Below, in pieces: positions 1-8,166 of a stretch of DNA of 64,000 bases (position 1 is its first letter; each line of letters starts with the position of its first letter). Source of the DNA: JAXLYE01 sp046351595 (GTDB taxonomy: Bacteria > Myxococcota_A > Polyangia > Palsa-1104 > JAEUJZ01). Made by a program: the position numbers and the translations under genes. The notes beneath the pieces are model-generated. The model was given only the letters and a program-made list of their open reading frames with translations. It was not told where the DNA came from and searched no databases. Location: assembly GCA_046351595.1 (NCBI GenBank), contig JAXLYE010000008.1, positions 434,001-498,000 of the forward strand. The letters are read 5' to 3'.

Positions 1-455
1 CCGGCCGAGACATACGGATCGCTGTCGGGCTGCGCCTTGCGCTTGCTCGAGTGGATGAGCGCGCCGGTGGTCATGAGCCCGATGCCCGTGGCCATGTCGA
101 TTGCGGCCACATGCGTCGAGGGACGGCGGAAGAAGCCCTTGGCCTCGTCGGCCGGCTGCGCGTTGGCGAGCCACGTGTAGACCTTGCGATTGACCGTGTG
201 CAGGGCGACCCCGGCCAGGCTGGAGGTGCCCGCGTAGGCCACGAGGCGCACCGCCCCGGCCTGGTCGGCGAGAGCCGCGAGACTCGCCTGGTACAGCGCC
301 GTCGCGCTCAGCGCCGAGGAGGTGGCGCCCTGCGCTTTGCGCTCCAGCTTGTTGAGGTGAGAGTCGATCTTTTGGACCGCTCTCTGCACGGTCTTGTCTT
401 TTATCTGTGCGAGGGACGCCAAGGCTTCTGGAGTGGAACAGGCCGCTGCTGTCAT
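1..455 (-). CDS. hypothetical protein, 3' end outside the window
   Basis: An open frame runs from ATG at 455 off the left edge (151 codons visible), preceded by AAAGG about 10 bases upstream. The N-terminal third is charged and helical (many Lys, Gln and Glu). A small-residue-rich stretch follows, around residues 50-90, and another near residue 120 (ATGIGLMTTGALI), which could be membrane-associated. I recognise no family. The long plus-strand frame over the same bases starts inside this gene and has poor codon use, so I take the minus-strand reading as the real one. Confidence 0.6.
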   Translation of the reverse strand, partial: MTAAACSTPEALASLAQIKDKTVQRAVQKIDSHLNKLERKAQGATSSALSATALYQASLAALADQAGAVRLVAYAGTSSLAGVALHTVNRKVYTWLANAQPADEAKGFFRRPSTHVAAIDMATGIGLMTTGALIHSSKRKAQPDSDPYVSA

Positions 456-636
456 GCAACCAGCCTTTGCGATCGGGCCGCTATCGCTCAAGGGCCGAGG
501 GCAGAACTTGGGCACCAAGCGTGCAGAATCGAGCAACCTCTATGCAGCTATCGTGCGGGCGGGCCAGATTGTGCCGAAAACCTGCTTGTCGTACGAACGC
601 GGCAGCCTCAGTGTCGTGTTCTGGTGAAATGGCTTG

Positions 637-882
637 GTGCCGAGCAGCCGAGCGAAGGACGAAGCGCCTGGGCGGTTCTATGTACGAGTCTCTGCGGAGC
701 TTCAGGAGTACCTGGACGATCTCAAGGCCGCACACGAGTTCCCCAACATAAAAACGACGATCGTCTATGTGCTGACGCGGGCGCGGCAGGGCCTCCCCCC
801 GCCGGTGCTGCCGACCCGGGGGGGCGAGGCGGCTAAGCCGGCTTCCGGCGGACCCGCGCGGCCAGCTCGTCCGCCTGGGTGA
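637..882 (+). CDS. small ribbon-helix-helix-like protein
   Basis: Short frame with GTG start at 637 (TTG at 634 also possible), 81 aa, no clear ribosome site. Residues about 12-52 read like a short beta strand plus two helices (RFYVRVSAELQEYLDDLKAA, then KTTIVYVLTRARQGL), the layout of small DNA-binding proteins of the CopG/Arc type. The Pro/Gly-rich tail overlaps the 3' end of the convergent J-domain gene by 50 bases and is probably uninformative. The family assignment is an inference from the pattern of hydrophobic positions. It could also be a chance frame. Confidence 0.4.
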   Translation: MPSSRAKDEAPGRFYVRVSAELQEYLDDLKAAHEFPNIKTTIVYVLTRARQGLPPPVLPTRGGEAAKPASGGPARPARPPG

Positions 883-1339
883 CGGCGATGTTGCGCGCGC
901 CGCCAGCCGCCGAGCGCAGGATCTCTACGCCGAGTCGCCGGAAGAACCCGCCCGTCTGCGCGGCCTGACCAAGCTTCTCCTGTACGGCGCTGGCGGCCGT
1001 GTCGACGATGCCGACAAAGAGCGCAGCGGCCGGCTCGACGATCTCCGGGGGCAGCTCCACCTCACCAGACGCCCCGGCCTGGCCGTTCCTGCGCCCCGGC
1101 TCCTGGCGCGTCGCTTCGCGCTGTCGCTCGCGGTCGTACTGCGCGCGCCGCTTGGGGTCGCCCAGCACGCGGTAGGCGTCCGCCACCTGCCTGAAGCGGT
1201 CCGCGGCATCTTGTGCCGGGTTGCGGTCGGGGTGAAGCTTGCGGGCTAGATGCTTGTAGGCACGCCGCAGCTCCTCGGCCGAGGCGCTCGGGTGGACGCC
1301 GAGCACCGCATAGAGGTCCGGCGAGCTCGTGGAGCTCAT
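833..1339 (-). CDS. J-domain (DnaJ-like) co-chaperone
   Basis: 168 aa. Residues 8-66 form a J domain: DLYAVLGV start, helix II, HPD at 36-38, and the RRAQYDRER end. There is no Gly/Phe-rich region or zinc domain, so this is a class C J-protein rather than DnaJ itself. The C-terminal 70 residues are Ala-rich and amphipathic. The J domain normally stimulates an Hsp70 ATPase. The start codon overlaps the stop of the upstream coiled-coil gene (ATGA), so the two are translationally coupled and may form one complex. A second J-protein lies at 20054-20554 in a similar setting. Confidence 0.85.
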   Translation of the reverse strand: MSSTSSPDLYAVLGVHPSASAEELRRAYKHLARKLHPDRNPAQDAADRFRQVADAYRVLGDPKRRAQYDRERQREATRQEPGRRNGQAGASGEVELPPEIVEPAAALFVGIVDTAASAVQEKLGQAAQTGGFFRRLGVEILRSAAGGARNIAVTQADELAARVRRKPA

Positions 1340-2496
1340 GGCGCTTTAGGGGCTGGGGGTGGTGATGTTGCCGCCTGGCGCTGCTCCAGCAGGTAGAGAA
1401 AGCCGGCGGCGTGGATGTCCCGCATCGACAGCTTGGACAGGTCGGTGTGGCCGTGCTGCTCCTGGCAGACCCGCGCCAGCATGGACTCCGGGATGTCTTC
1501 CAGCCGCAGCGAGTGGACCTGGCGCAGGAGCTCCTGGTCGACCGCTTCCTGTGCCTCCTCTTCGGTGCGCGGAGGTGGGGCGGGTGGCGGCGGCGGGGCG
1601 GGCGCCTCCTCGGTCTCAGCGGCACCTTGCTTGCCGTCGTCGGTCGCGTTTGGCGACGCAATGCGCGCGCGCCCCTTGCGGGCGTACTCGGTAACGAGCT
1701 CCTGGACCCCTTCGCTCCGGTCAAGCGCCTTCTCGAGCACGGCCTGGGTTCCGACGAGGAATTGCGTGATGACGTTGCCGACCACCTCAGTGGTCGTGGT
1801 CTTCGCCTCGGGCGGCCGGATCGCGGCCTTGGCCAGGTCCGTCGTGGTCTGCACCACCGAGTGCAGATTCGTGAGCTCCTTGGTGCGCTGCTCAAACTCC
1901 TTGCGGGCCTCCTCGCCGATGGTGGCGCGCGCCTTCATCGCGAGGTCGTAGGCGTTGCGGGCCTCGCTGCGCAGCTCGGCGATCTGCTGCTGCAGGTTGT
2001 CTCGCTCAAGCAGCGCGATCCGCTTCTCGGCCTCCAGGTGGCGCTTGAGGGTCTCCATCTCGAGCGCAGCCTGCGCCTTCGCTGCTGAGAGCTCGGCGGT
2101 CGCCTGGGTGTGCGCGGCCACAAGCTCGCGCTCTGCCTGGGCGCGCGCATCTTGCACGTACCGATCGGCTTCCTCGCGGCACCGAGCCGACTGCTCCTCC
2201 GCTTTTCGGATGGTCTCGCGGGCCTCGGCTCGTGCATCGGTGAGCAGCTCGCGCGCCTCGGCCCTTGCTCCGCCCAGCAGCTCCTGCGCCTCCGAACGGG
2301 CGCGGCCGTAGCTGTCCCGGGCCTGTTGCTCGAGAGCGGCTGCCGTGTCCCGGGCCTGCTGGATGACCAGCGCGGACATCTGCGCGATCTGGCCGAGCTG
2401 GGCTCCGCCCGGATCGCTGTGAAGTGGCAGCGGCGCCTGGCGGGCTGGCAGGCTCGCAGGCGGCGCACCCAAGGAGTCTTGGCGGGTTGGTTCCAT
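1336..2496 (-). CDS. long coiled-coil protein, partner of the J-protein
   Basis: 386 aa, start ATG 2496 with GGAGGA 11 bases upstream. Residues about 35-215 are an uninterrupted Ala/Glu/Arg/Gln-rich helix with heptad character, including EARELLTDARAEARETIRKA-type repeats. A Thr/Val-rich middle follows, then a Pro-rich linker near 300-320 and a compact C-terminal segment ending in a helix with LEDIPESMLARV. No signal peptide or membrane segment is seen. I do not recognise a family; apolipoprotein/ATPase-b-like coiled coils look similar. Coupling to the J-protein by a 4-base overlap suggests a structural or scaffold substrate of that co-chaperone. Confidence 0.7.
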   Translation of the reverse strand: MEPTRQDSLGAPPASLPARQAPLPLHSDPGGAQLGQIAQMSALVIQQARDTAAALEQQARDSYGRARSEAQELLGGARAEARELLTDARAEARETIRKAEEQSARCREEADRYVQDARAQAERELVAAHTQATAELSAAKAQAALEMETLKRHLEAEKRIALLERDNLQQQIAELRSEARNAYDLAMKARATIGEEARKEFEQRTKELTNLHSVVQTTTDLAKAAIRPPEAKTTTTEVVGNVITQFLVGTQAVLEKALDRSEGVQELVTEYARKGRARIASPNATDDGKQGAAETEEAPAPPPPPAPPPRTEEEAQEAVDQELLRQVHSLRLEDIPESMLARVCQEQHGHTDLSKLSMRDIHAAGFLYLLEQRQAATSPPPAPKAP

Positions 2497-2881
2497 GGCG
2501 GTAGTCGTTCCTCCAAGTGCGCGAAAGCGTCAGCGCCGTTGCGCGGCTCGTTCCTGCGAAGTGCGTCGCTGAAGCCATGCACTAGATGCGTTCAAAAACT
2601 CTATGTAACGGATGCTGGCTCTGATGAAACTGCGCAGTCTTGCCTACGATTCAACGTGTCGAGTGTGTGAATATCCAACATCCCAAGCATTCGACGTATC
2701 GAAGCAAAAAAACATAACGCGCAGGCATCCCCATCCGTAACAGGCAAGTTCAGGTCTCCCTATGTTGGGCGACGAACCGGCTTGTAGCGGCTGCGTGATA
2801 TAGTCTTACGCGCATTCTGCGAAAGAGCCTTGCGTACGCAACGCAGGGCACGGAATTGCGAAGAATTCCAGGGGGTTCCTG
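2497..2881. promoter_or_regulatory. divergent intergenic control region
   Basis: 385 bases between divergent genes, clearly more AT-rich than the flanks. It contains an inverted repeat TTCGA-N4-TCGAA at 2690-2703, a GGAATT-N6-AATTCC dyad about 2853-2870, and a -10-like TATAGT near 2800 for the rightward genes. The 11-mer TTCGACGTATC of the first dyad recurs at 8103-8113 upstream of the YkgJ-type gene. No coding frame is credible here. Confidence 0.4.
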
Positions 2882-3367
2882 ATGCCTGCGACCCAGCAGA
2901 GGGGGGTCTGTCCCATCTGCCAGCGCACCTTTGTCCCGAGCCGGCGCGACCAGCGCTATTGCCGGTCCGCCTGCCGGCAGAAGGCGCACCGCGACCGCCA
3001 TAGCCCCGAGCCCCTGCCGCACCCGCGGGAGCTCCCTCAGGAGGCGGTCCGAGAGGCACGGCTTCGCCTGCGCGCGATGCGCGCGCGATCGGGTCTTGGG
3101 GACCTGGTGCCGAGCCGGCGACTGGAACTGGAAGCCGGCCGCCACGCCGCGCGCTGCGCACTCGATGCGTACGAGCGGCTCCTGGACGCAACGCCGCCGG
3201 GGCCCAAGCTGACCACCCTCGTTTACCGGCCGGATTGGCTCGGGCTCAGCGAGGTGGAGGCGGCGCAGTACGTGGGCCTGGGCGCTGCGCGCGGACCGGA
3301 GGGCAACACGATCCTGGTCATCATCGTCGGCGCCAACCCGCAGGAACCAGCCCCTGTCGCTACGTGA
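2882..3367 (+). CDS. small zinc-finger protein (copy 1)
   Basis: 161 aa. N-terminal zinc site CPICQRTF...YCRSACR (residues about 9-30) in the CxxC-x(14)-C-x3-C pattern, followed by an Arg/His-rich basic helix (QKAHRDRH), a long charged helix and a C-terminal beta-rich tail ending LVIIVGANP. The pattern matches many small phage and plasmid proteins with a YCSxxCR finger that probably bind nucleic acid. AGGGGG precedes the ATG. Two paralogues follow at once (3411 and 3744). The C-terminal tail resembles that of the third copy (ILYVVVGAA), so the whole protein, not only the finger, is duplicated. Confidence 0.65.
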   Translation: MPATQQRGVCPICQRTFVPSRRDQRYCRSACRQKAHRDRHSPEPLPHPRELPQEAVREARLRLRAMRARSGLGDLVPSRRLELEAGRHAARCALDAYERLLDATPPGPKLTTLVYRPDWLGLSEVEAAQYVGLGAARGPEGNTILVIIVGANPQEPAPVAT

Positions 3368-3410
3368 CGCACGCAAGGTCCCGTGACGTTGGGCGCTGTA
3401 CGCTCCATTC

Positions 3411-3731
3411 ATGCGCTGCCCGATCTGCCACCGCCCGCACACTCCACACCGTCGAGGCCACCTCTACTGCTCGGCGCGCTGCCGCGCCCAGGCGTTCCGG
3501 AGCCGACAGCGGGACCTTCTCAACGCCGCTCTCGGCCTGCTGCGACTGGAGACTGAACGGGCGCTGGTGGCGGTGCGCAGCGGGCGCCCGGTTGCCCGCA
3601 GCCGCTTGCTGGATGCGCTGGCAGCGCAGGCGCTCCGGGCCGCGGCGCGGCTTCCGGATCCGTCGCCCGGGCCGCTGCTCCCGGCCATCTCGCGTGACGA
3701 ACGCGGGCCCGAGCAGCAAGTGCCGGGGTAA
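3411..3731 (+). CDS. small zinc-finger protein (copy 2, short)
   Basis: 106 aa. Same finger as its neighbours: CPICHRPH...LYCSARCRAQAFRSRQ, with the basic helix after the last Cys. The remainder is a charged helix with Arg/Ala/Leu and then a Pro-rich end. It lacks the C-terminal beta tail present in copies 1 and 3, so it is a shortened member. It starts 43 bases after copy 1 and lies 12 bases before copy 3, probably in one transcript. Confidence 0.6.
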   Translation: MRCPICHRPHTPHRRGHLYCSARCRAQAFRSRQRDLLNAALGLLRLETERALVAVRSGRPVARSRLLDALAAQALRAAARLPDPSPGPLLPAISRDERGPEQQVPG

Positions 3732-3743
3732 CTTGATGGTGCC

Positions 3744-4205
3744 GTGAAGTGCCCTGTCTGCCCCACCGACTTTCAGCAGAAGCGTCCCCGCCACAGGTAC
3801 TGCTCGGCGGCCTGCCGCGCAGCGGCGCACCGCTCGCGCCAGAAGGTGCTGCAGGAGTTTGCGACCGGGATGCTGGGAACCCGCGAGGAGGCCCGCTTGA
3901 GCGAGCGCCGCCAAGCGCGCCACCTGCCTCCGCTGCGCAGGAGCGCAGCGCTCGATGCACGCGCGGCGGCCGAGGCGCTCAAGGAGCTCGGCAGCCCGAA
4001 GTCACGGCTTGAGATCCTGGCGCAGGGTCATGCAGTGGACGATCTGCCGCGGGAAGCGGTGGGACGCGCGAGCCATTATGGGCTTGCCGTCACGCTCACG
4101 GGCTCCGGCAAGCCGATCCTGTACGTCGTTGTGGGCGCCGCCCGAAAGGCCGACAAAGCCGAGGCACGCACCGAGCCGGCTCGTGCAGGAGGGCAGCAGC
4201 AATGA
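3744..4205 (+). CDS. small zinc-finger protein (copy 3)
   Basis: 153 aa, GTG start at 3744. Finger CPVCPTDF...RYCSAACR with the following AAHRSRQK basic helix, then a helical middle and a C-terminal segment YGLAVTLTGSGKPILYVVVG that parallels the end of copy 1. The stop overlaps the start of the next gene (ATGA). Function is unknown; the basic finger suggests nucleic-acid binding. Confidence 0.65.
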   Translation: MKCPVCPTDFQQKRPRHRYCSAACRAAAHRSRQKVLQEFATGMLGTREEARLSERRQARHLPPLRRSAALDARAAAEALKELGSPKSRLEILAQGHAVDDLPREAVGRASHYGLAVTLTGSGKPILYVVVGAARKADKAEARTEPARAGGQQQ

Positions 4206-4588
4206 GAGCTTGGCGGCTGCCTTTTTACTCCGTCAACGCGGTATTTCTGATGGGCGGGGCAGCTTGCGTGCCGAGTCTGGTGCTGCAGGCCGCGGCTACA
4301 GCCGTCGAGTGTGGCGGTGAGCTCTTCCGCGACGTGCAGGGCGATCTGGCGCAGGAGGACTGGCGCGGCGCGCTGGCGGCGCGCTCAGCGGGAGTCGGAC
4401 AGAAGGCCGTCGCCTGCGTCCTGCGCAAGCTCATCGCAAGCTGGGCCGGACCGCACAAGGCGGGCCCGCCCGACGGAACGCCGAGACCGACCACGGTCCT
4501 GGACCGCACGCGCGCGCGGCGTGCGGAGAACCAGGTCCTGGTCGACCGGGCCGCGCTCTGGATGGTCGCGCACGGCGAGGAGCCATGA
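4202..4588 (+). CDS. hypothetical protein, coupled
   Basis: 128 aa, start overlapping the previous stop. A hydrophobic N-terminus (about residues 5-30) could be a signal peptide or anchor, followed by a charged region with three Cys in total. No family recognised. ATGA overlaps at both ends place it inside a tightly coupled unit with copy 3 of the zinc-finger family and the 73-aa gene downstream, which supports its being translated. Confidence 0.5.
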   Translation: MRAWRLPFYSVNAVFLMGGAACVPSLVLQAAATAVECGGELFRDVQGDLAQEDWRGALAARSAGVGQKAVACVLRKLIASWAGPHKAGPPDGTPRPTTVLDRTRARRAENQVLVDRAALWMVAHGEEP

Positions 4589-4806
4589 GCCCGCTGGAAA
4601 TGGAGCGCGCGCTCGCTGCGCTTCCCGCGGAGCTTCTGCTTCTGCTCTCAGAGCGGCTCCTTGGGCAGCGGCCTGCCACGGCGGGCAACCCTGGCATCCT
4701 CGCTGCGCTCCTTGCCCAGGAGCTGCAGCAGGGTCCTGCGGACGAGCTGCAGGCGCTGCTGCGCCGCGCGCAGCGGGTAGCGGAGCAGCTCACCCGGGGG
4801 AGCTGA
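4585..4806 (+). CDS. small helical hypothetical protein
   Basis: 73 aa, start ATG overlapping the upstream stop. Almost entirely helical and Leu/Ala/Glu/Gln-rich, with a possible helix pair around residues 5-30 and 40-70. No recognised family; last gene of the coupled run that begins with the zinc-finger proteins. Confidence 0.5.
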   Translation: MSPLEMERALAALPAELLLLLSERLLGQRPATAGNPGILAALLAQELQQGPADELQALLRRAQRVAEQLTRGS

Positions 4807-4901
4807 CAGGGCCCGGCAGGATATTCAGTTCGGCAGCGGACGCCACGCTGCGGCTTTCGACCCGGGCGGCCTGGCGACCCGCCCTCTGTGAGGAGACCAA
4901 G

Positions 4902-5234
4902 ATGGCCGAGAAGAAATCGTACAAGGACCAGGCGGTGGGCATGGACGTGGTGAAGTACCCCACCCTCATCGACGACTGCCTCATGCGCGCGACGATCACC
5001 TCGCAGCTCCTGGCCGGCAGCGGCGACAAGGACACCGCGGTGGTCGAAGGCAACTTCGGCACGCCGTTCTTCGTCGGCTTCCAGTCGCTGACCATCCCCA
5101 AGGCCGTCAACGAGGCCGGCGAAGTCAAGGCGGACATCAGCTACAACTCGCTGACCAGGACGATCGAGGTGCGCGCGACGGCGGGCGTCGTGTGGAAGGC
5201 CGTGGCGCTCTTCCAGCGCAACACCAAGGACTAG
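4902..5234 (+). CDS. hypothetical beta-rich protein, 110 aa
   Basis: The real gene starts at ATG 4902 behind TGAGGAGAC; a longer frame upstream is only an extension through other genes. The protein has a hydrophilic N-terminus, then alternating beta-type segments (VEGNFGTPFFVGFQSL, VKADISYNSLTRTIEVRAT). There is no signal peptide, Cys or membrane segment. No family recognised. The strong ribosome site and the following gene 31 bases away suggest good expression, possibly as a structural or assembly protein. Confidence 0.65.
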   Translation: MAEKKSYKDQAVGMDVVKYPTLIDDCLMRATITSQLLAGSGDKDTAVVEGNFGTPFFVGFQSLTIPKAVNEAGEVKADISYNSLTRTIEVRATAGVVWKAVALFQRNTKD

Positions 5235-5265
5235 AGCCCAGCGCGCGATGGGGTAGGAGGGGGCG

Positions 5266-6279
5266 ATGGCGAAGTGGACAGGCGATCGACCGTATGACTA
5301 CTGGCACTGGAGCCGCGAGGCGCAGGGCAAGTACAACTCGGGATACATCGGCTACTATCGCGACGGTGCGCGCCCGACGGGCGCGCTCTACCCCACCTAC
5401 TCGCCGGAGTGGTGGCTGGAGCGGGGCAAGACCGACGCGCGCGATGGGCGACGGACGGTCCACGGCCTGTGGCTGCGCTACGACAAGGGCGGGGTCTGGT
5501 ACTACGTCGGCGACGGCGCGGGAGCCCGCACGGGGACGCCCCCTCCGCTCTCTGCGCAGCAGCAGGCCGATCGCAGCATGCGGCCGGCGCCGACGCCGTC
5601 CACCTCGGACTCAGCGTATCTGTGGGGCTACCTCTACGCCTTCATCAGTACGCAGGAGCCGACGGGACAGACCTACGCGCCGGACTCCTACGAGTTCTGG
5701 CGCGAGCAGGGGCTGCTCGATGCCTTCGCGTTCAGGCCCAAGCGCACCGCGCGCGACATCTCCTGGAACGCCGAGGACGGTCGGCTCTGGTACGTGGGGC
5801 ATGGCGATGAGCCGACGACGGATCTGTCAGTGTACCGTGCGCGGCTGGCAAGCGCCTCGGGCCAGGTGGACACCTCCACCTCGAGCGCAACGGTGACGGA
5901 CCCGAGCTCGGCGACGAGCACTGCCACCACTACGAGCGCGACCGGCACGACTGCGACGTCGGGGTCCAACCTGACCTTCAGCCTGGGCTTGCCGCTGCAG
6001 GGCCTGATCAATCAGATCTTCGGCGGCGGGCAGCAGGGCTACTACTATCCGCAGTACGGATCCTTCGGTGGCTTCTATGGGCAGGCCCAGCCCGCGGCCT
6101 ACTACGGCTCGCCCTACGGGAGCTTTGGACAGGCCGGCTACGCACCCTCGGCCTTTCAAGGCTACTCCGGCGTTCAGGGGTTCCCCCCGTATGGGCAGGG
6201 GCTGCCACAGTATGGGCAGGGAATGAACCAGTACGCTCAGGGGCCTGTCCTTCAGGTGCAGTACCAGAGGCCGGTGTAG
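5266..6279 (+). CDS. duplicated Trp/Tyr domain protein with Q/G/Y-rich low-complexity tail
   Basis: 337 aa, SD GGAGGG upstream. Two copies of an aromatic domain are visible, about residues 8-85 and 110-190. Each carries a run of the form Y-x-P-x-S/Y-x-E-x-W and ends in WYYVGDG or WYVGHGD. A Ser/Thr-rich linker follows (205-240). The last 85 residues are built of Tyr, Gly, Gln, Phe and Ala with repeats such as YGSFG and YGQG, resembling prion-like low-complexity domains. No signal peptide. I know no family with this combination; condensate formation or surface assembly are guesses. Confidence 0.7.
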   Translation: MAKWTGDRPYDYWHWSREAQGKYNSGYIGYYRDGARPTGALYPTYSPEWWLERGKTDARDGRRTVHGLWLRYDKGGVWYYVGDGAGARTGTPPPLSAQQQADRSMRPAPTPSTSDSAYLWGYLYAFISTQEPTGQTYAPDSYEFWREQGLLDAFAFRPKRTARDISWNAEDGRLWYVGHGDEPTTDLSVYRARLASASGQVDTSTSSATVTDPSSATSTATTTSATGTTATSGSNLTFSLGLPLQGLINQIFGGGQQGYYYPQYGSFGGFYGQAQPAAYYGSPYGSFGQAGYAPSAFQGYSGVQGFPPYGQGLPQYGQGMNQYAQGPVLQVQYQRPV

Positions 6280-6451
6280 GGAGCCTTGCGGACCATCGCG
6301 GCTGCGGTGTGTGCTCAAGGCCGAAATGCCCCAGCCGCAGATAGCCCCCGAACTGCGCCAACTGGTCGTCTACGCGCCGCTTTTCTCCCTGCAGAAGCAG
6401 CAGACGGGGGTCGATAGACGGCCCGGCCGGCACTGTGCTATCAGGAGCCCC

Positions 6452-6703
6452 ATGCTTCAACCAGAGCAGATGGCACGGCTTCAGCAGCATCTCGATCAAA
6501 AGGCCAAAGCCTCGGCGTGTGTCCTCTGTGGCGAGAAGAGCTGGACGGCGATCGGACCTGTCAGCTATGTCGCCTCGCCACCACCGGGAGTCGTCATGTT
6601 CACCACGCCGTCAGTGCCCGTGGTCTTACTCGCGTGCAATCACTGTCACAACACGCTGACCCTGCTGTGGGCTCCGATTGCAAGGGAGGCTGGCCTTGTC
6701 TGA
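6452..6703 (+). CDS. small zinc-ribbon protein
   Basis: 83 aa from ATG 6452, chosen over an upstream in-frame ATG because CAGGAG sits at 6442-6447. Two Cys pairs, CVLCGEKSW and LACNHCHNT, about 40 residues apart with beta-prone sequence between, form a probable zinc ribbon. Overlaps the next gene by 8 bases, so the two are likely co-translated. Confidence 0.65.
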   Translation: MLQPEQMARLQQHLDQKAKASACVLCGEKSWTAIGPVSYVASPPPGVVMFTTPSVPVVLLACNHCHNTLTLLWAPIAREAGLV

Positions 6704-7175
6704 CGATCGTCCGGACGTCGAACTTTCACCGACCGCAGTCAGCTTGCGTGCCTCTTCGGGAAGCCCAGTGCCCGCAGGGAAGTTCCCTGTCCGCGCTGAA
6801 ACGCCCGAGACCCTCCAGAACTTCTACTCTCATGTTACCAATGTCACAGCCATCACTCCTGAGACGGCAGCGGCGATGACACACATCTCGGACAACAACC
6901 TCCGAGCCACAGAGATCATCGAGCGGGAGCGGACCCGGCGCGCGCAGATGCGCGAACGCTACATGCTGGGAAAAGAACTCTCGCGCCTGGTCATCCTGAG
7001 CGGGTTTGTACTGTGCTTCGTACTCTGTATCGGGGGAGGAATTTCCACGGGCTGGGCCATTGTCATTAGCACGTTCCTTGGTGTCTTCGGTGGAACGACC
7101 GTCGTAGACAAGATCCTGAATGCCCGTCGTCCGGAAGAACCTCCACCGCCGATGACCCCTCTTCCTGGTGGATAG
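6696..7175 (+). CDS. membrane protein with cytosolic helix and two transmembrane segments
   Basis: 159 aa. TTG 6696 is preferred as start because AGGGAGG lies six bases upstream. Layout: disordered N-terminus, a charged helix (about 60-105, RERTRRAQMRERY), then two transmembrane helices about 108-128 and 133-150, and a Pro-rich cytosolic tail. The layout recalls DUF2335-type phage and plasmid membrane proteins, but I cannot confirm homology. Co-translated with the zinc ribbon before it. Confidence 0.6.
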   Translation: MSDDRPDVELSPTAVSLRASSGSPVPAGKFPVRAETPETLQNFYSHVTNVTAITPETAAAMTHISDNNLRATEIIERERTRRAQMRERYMLGKELSRLVILSGFVLCFVLCIGGGISTGWAIVISTFLGVFGGTTVVDKILNARRPEEPPPPMTPLPGG

Positions 7176-7262
7176 GACGGACAGAGGTAAATTGCTGAGC
7201 GGCAGCGGTTGGTTCTCGCTGCGGTGGTCAAAAGGGTCCCACCAGGAGACAGCGACTGCTCG

Positions 7263-8042
7263 CTAGCGGAGCCGCCGCTGTGTGAGACGCGCAAGCGGCA
7301 CCAACGGCGGCGACGCCGGCAATGCAGGGCCGTTGAGGCCCTGCCGGAGCAGGCGCTCGGTCGAGCGCCGCGGGCGGGTCCGGAACAGGTCCACGGGCCT
7401 TCCCGGAAGCTTTGCGGGCGATGTGGCCAGCGAGGCCGGAAGGAGCCGCTCGCCACTTCGCCAGCGGGCCTCAAGCTGCGCCGGCGTGGAGCCGGCCGCG
7501 AAGATGTGTTGCAGGGCCCGATGCAGCTCATAGCCGCTCCAGTCAAACCCGCTGTCCCGTGAAGCGAGGCACGCGCCGAAGAGAACCCCGATCGAGACCA
7601 TGAAGATCTCGCCCACCTTGGGATGATGCGAGCCCGGACCGCGAGCACACGCTGTGGCCGAGAGACTGTTCTCCGAGCGGCACATGCTCGGGCGCAGATC
7701 ATAGACGCTGCAGCGGTGATCCGGCCCCAACAGCGGGCAAGGAGGAAATCGGCGCTGCGCGCGCGCCGCGGTGTAGTCGGCAAGGCGCTCTCGCAGGGCC
7801 GGTGACTCGTCGAGGTTTGCGACCAGGGGAATGAGCTCAAAGGGAAAGACAACGACGTCCTGATGGCAGCAGCTCGCGCAGCCAGCCCGACACGCAACCG
7901 CGCTGGACCAGGGCGCGCAGCGCTCATGGGTCAGCGCTCCCAGCTCGCGATGCAGCTCGTCGAGGCGACCCGGCTCCGACAGGAGATCCGTGGTGAGCAG
8001 ATACGCCTCGCGGACAAGCGGGCTGTCGTTGACTTGGCGCAC
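7263..8042 (-). CDS. YkgJ-type cysteine-cluster protein
   Basis: 259 aa. N-terminal Cys cluster C-x3-C-x2-CC at residues 51-59, followed by DVVVFPFE. A second set is CSVYDLRPSMCR, where the invariant LRPxxCR motif is clear. These match the YkgJ/UPF0153 family, thought to bind zinc or an iron-sulfur centre, function unsettled. The protein is longer than the core family because of a C-terminal extension rich in Arg and Leu. Single-gene unit. Confidence 0.8.
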   Translation of the reverse strand: MRQVNDSPLVREAYLLTTDLLSEPGRLDELHRELGALTHERCAPWSSAVACRAGCASCCHQDVVVFPFELIPLVANLDESPALRERLADYTAARAQRRFPPCPLLGPDHRCSVYDLRPSMCRSENSLSATACARGPGSHHPKVGEIFMVSIGVLFGACLASRDSGFDWSGYELHRALQHIFAAGSTPAQLEARWRSGERLLPASLATSPAKLPGRPVDLFRTRPRRSTERLLRQGLNGPALPASPPLVPLARLTQRRLR

Positions 8043-8166
8043 GAGGAGGAGGCCCCGGCGGGGCTCTAAGCTGGGAACGGAACACCGACCCGCCGAGGCT
8101 CCTTCGACGTATCAGAGCCGGGATCGGAGGTCAAACGCCACGGCGTCACGCGCCGCGTCCGTGCCG

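Noticed and set aside
51..836. 261-codon plus-strand frame at the left edge
   Set aside because: Lies over the minus-strand partial gene, Arg/Gly-rich without any domain; the minus frame has the ribosome site and better residue composition.
8103..8113. Attachment-site pair with 2690-2700 (shared TTCGACGTATC)
   Set aside because: Only 11 bases shared and no gene content change at either point; possibly a common regulator site instead.
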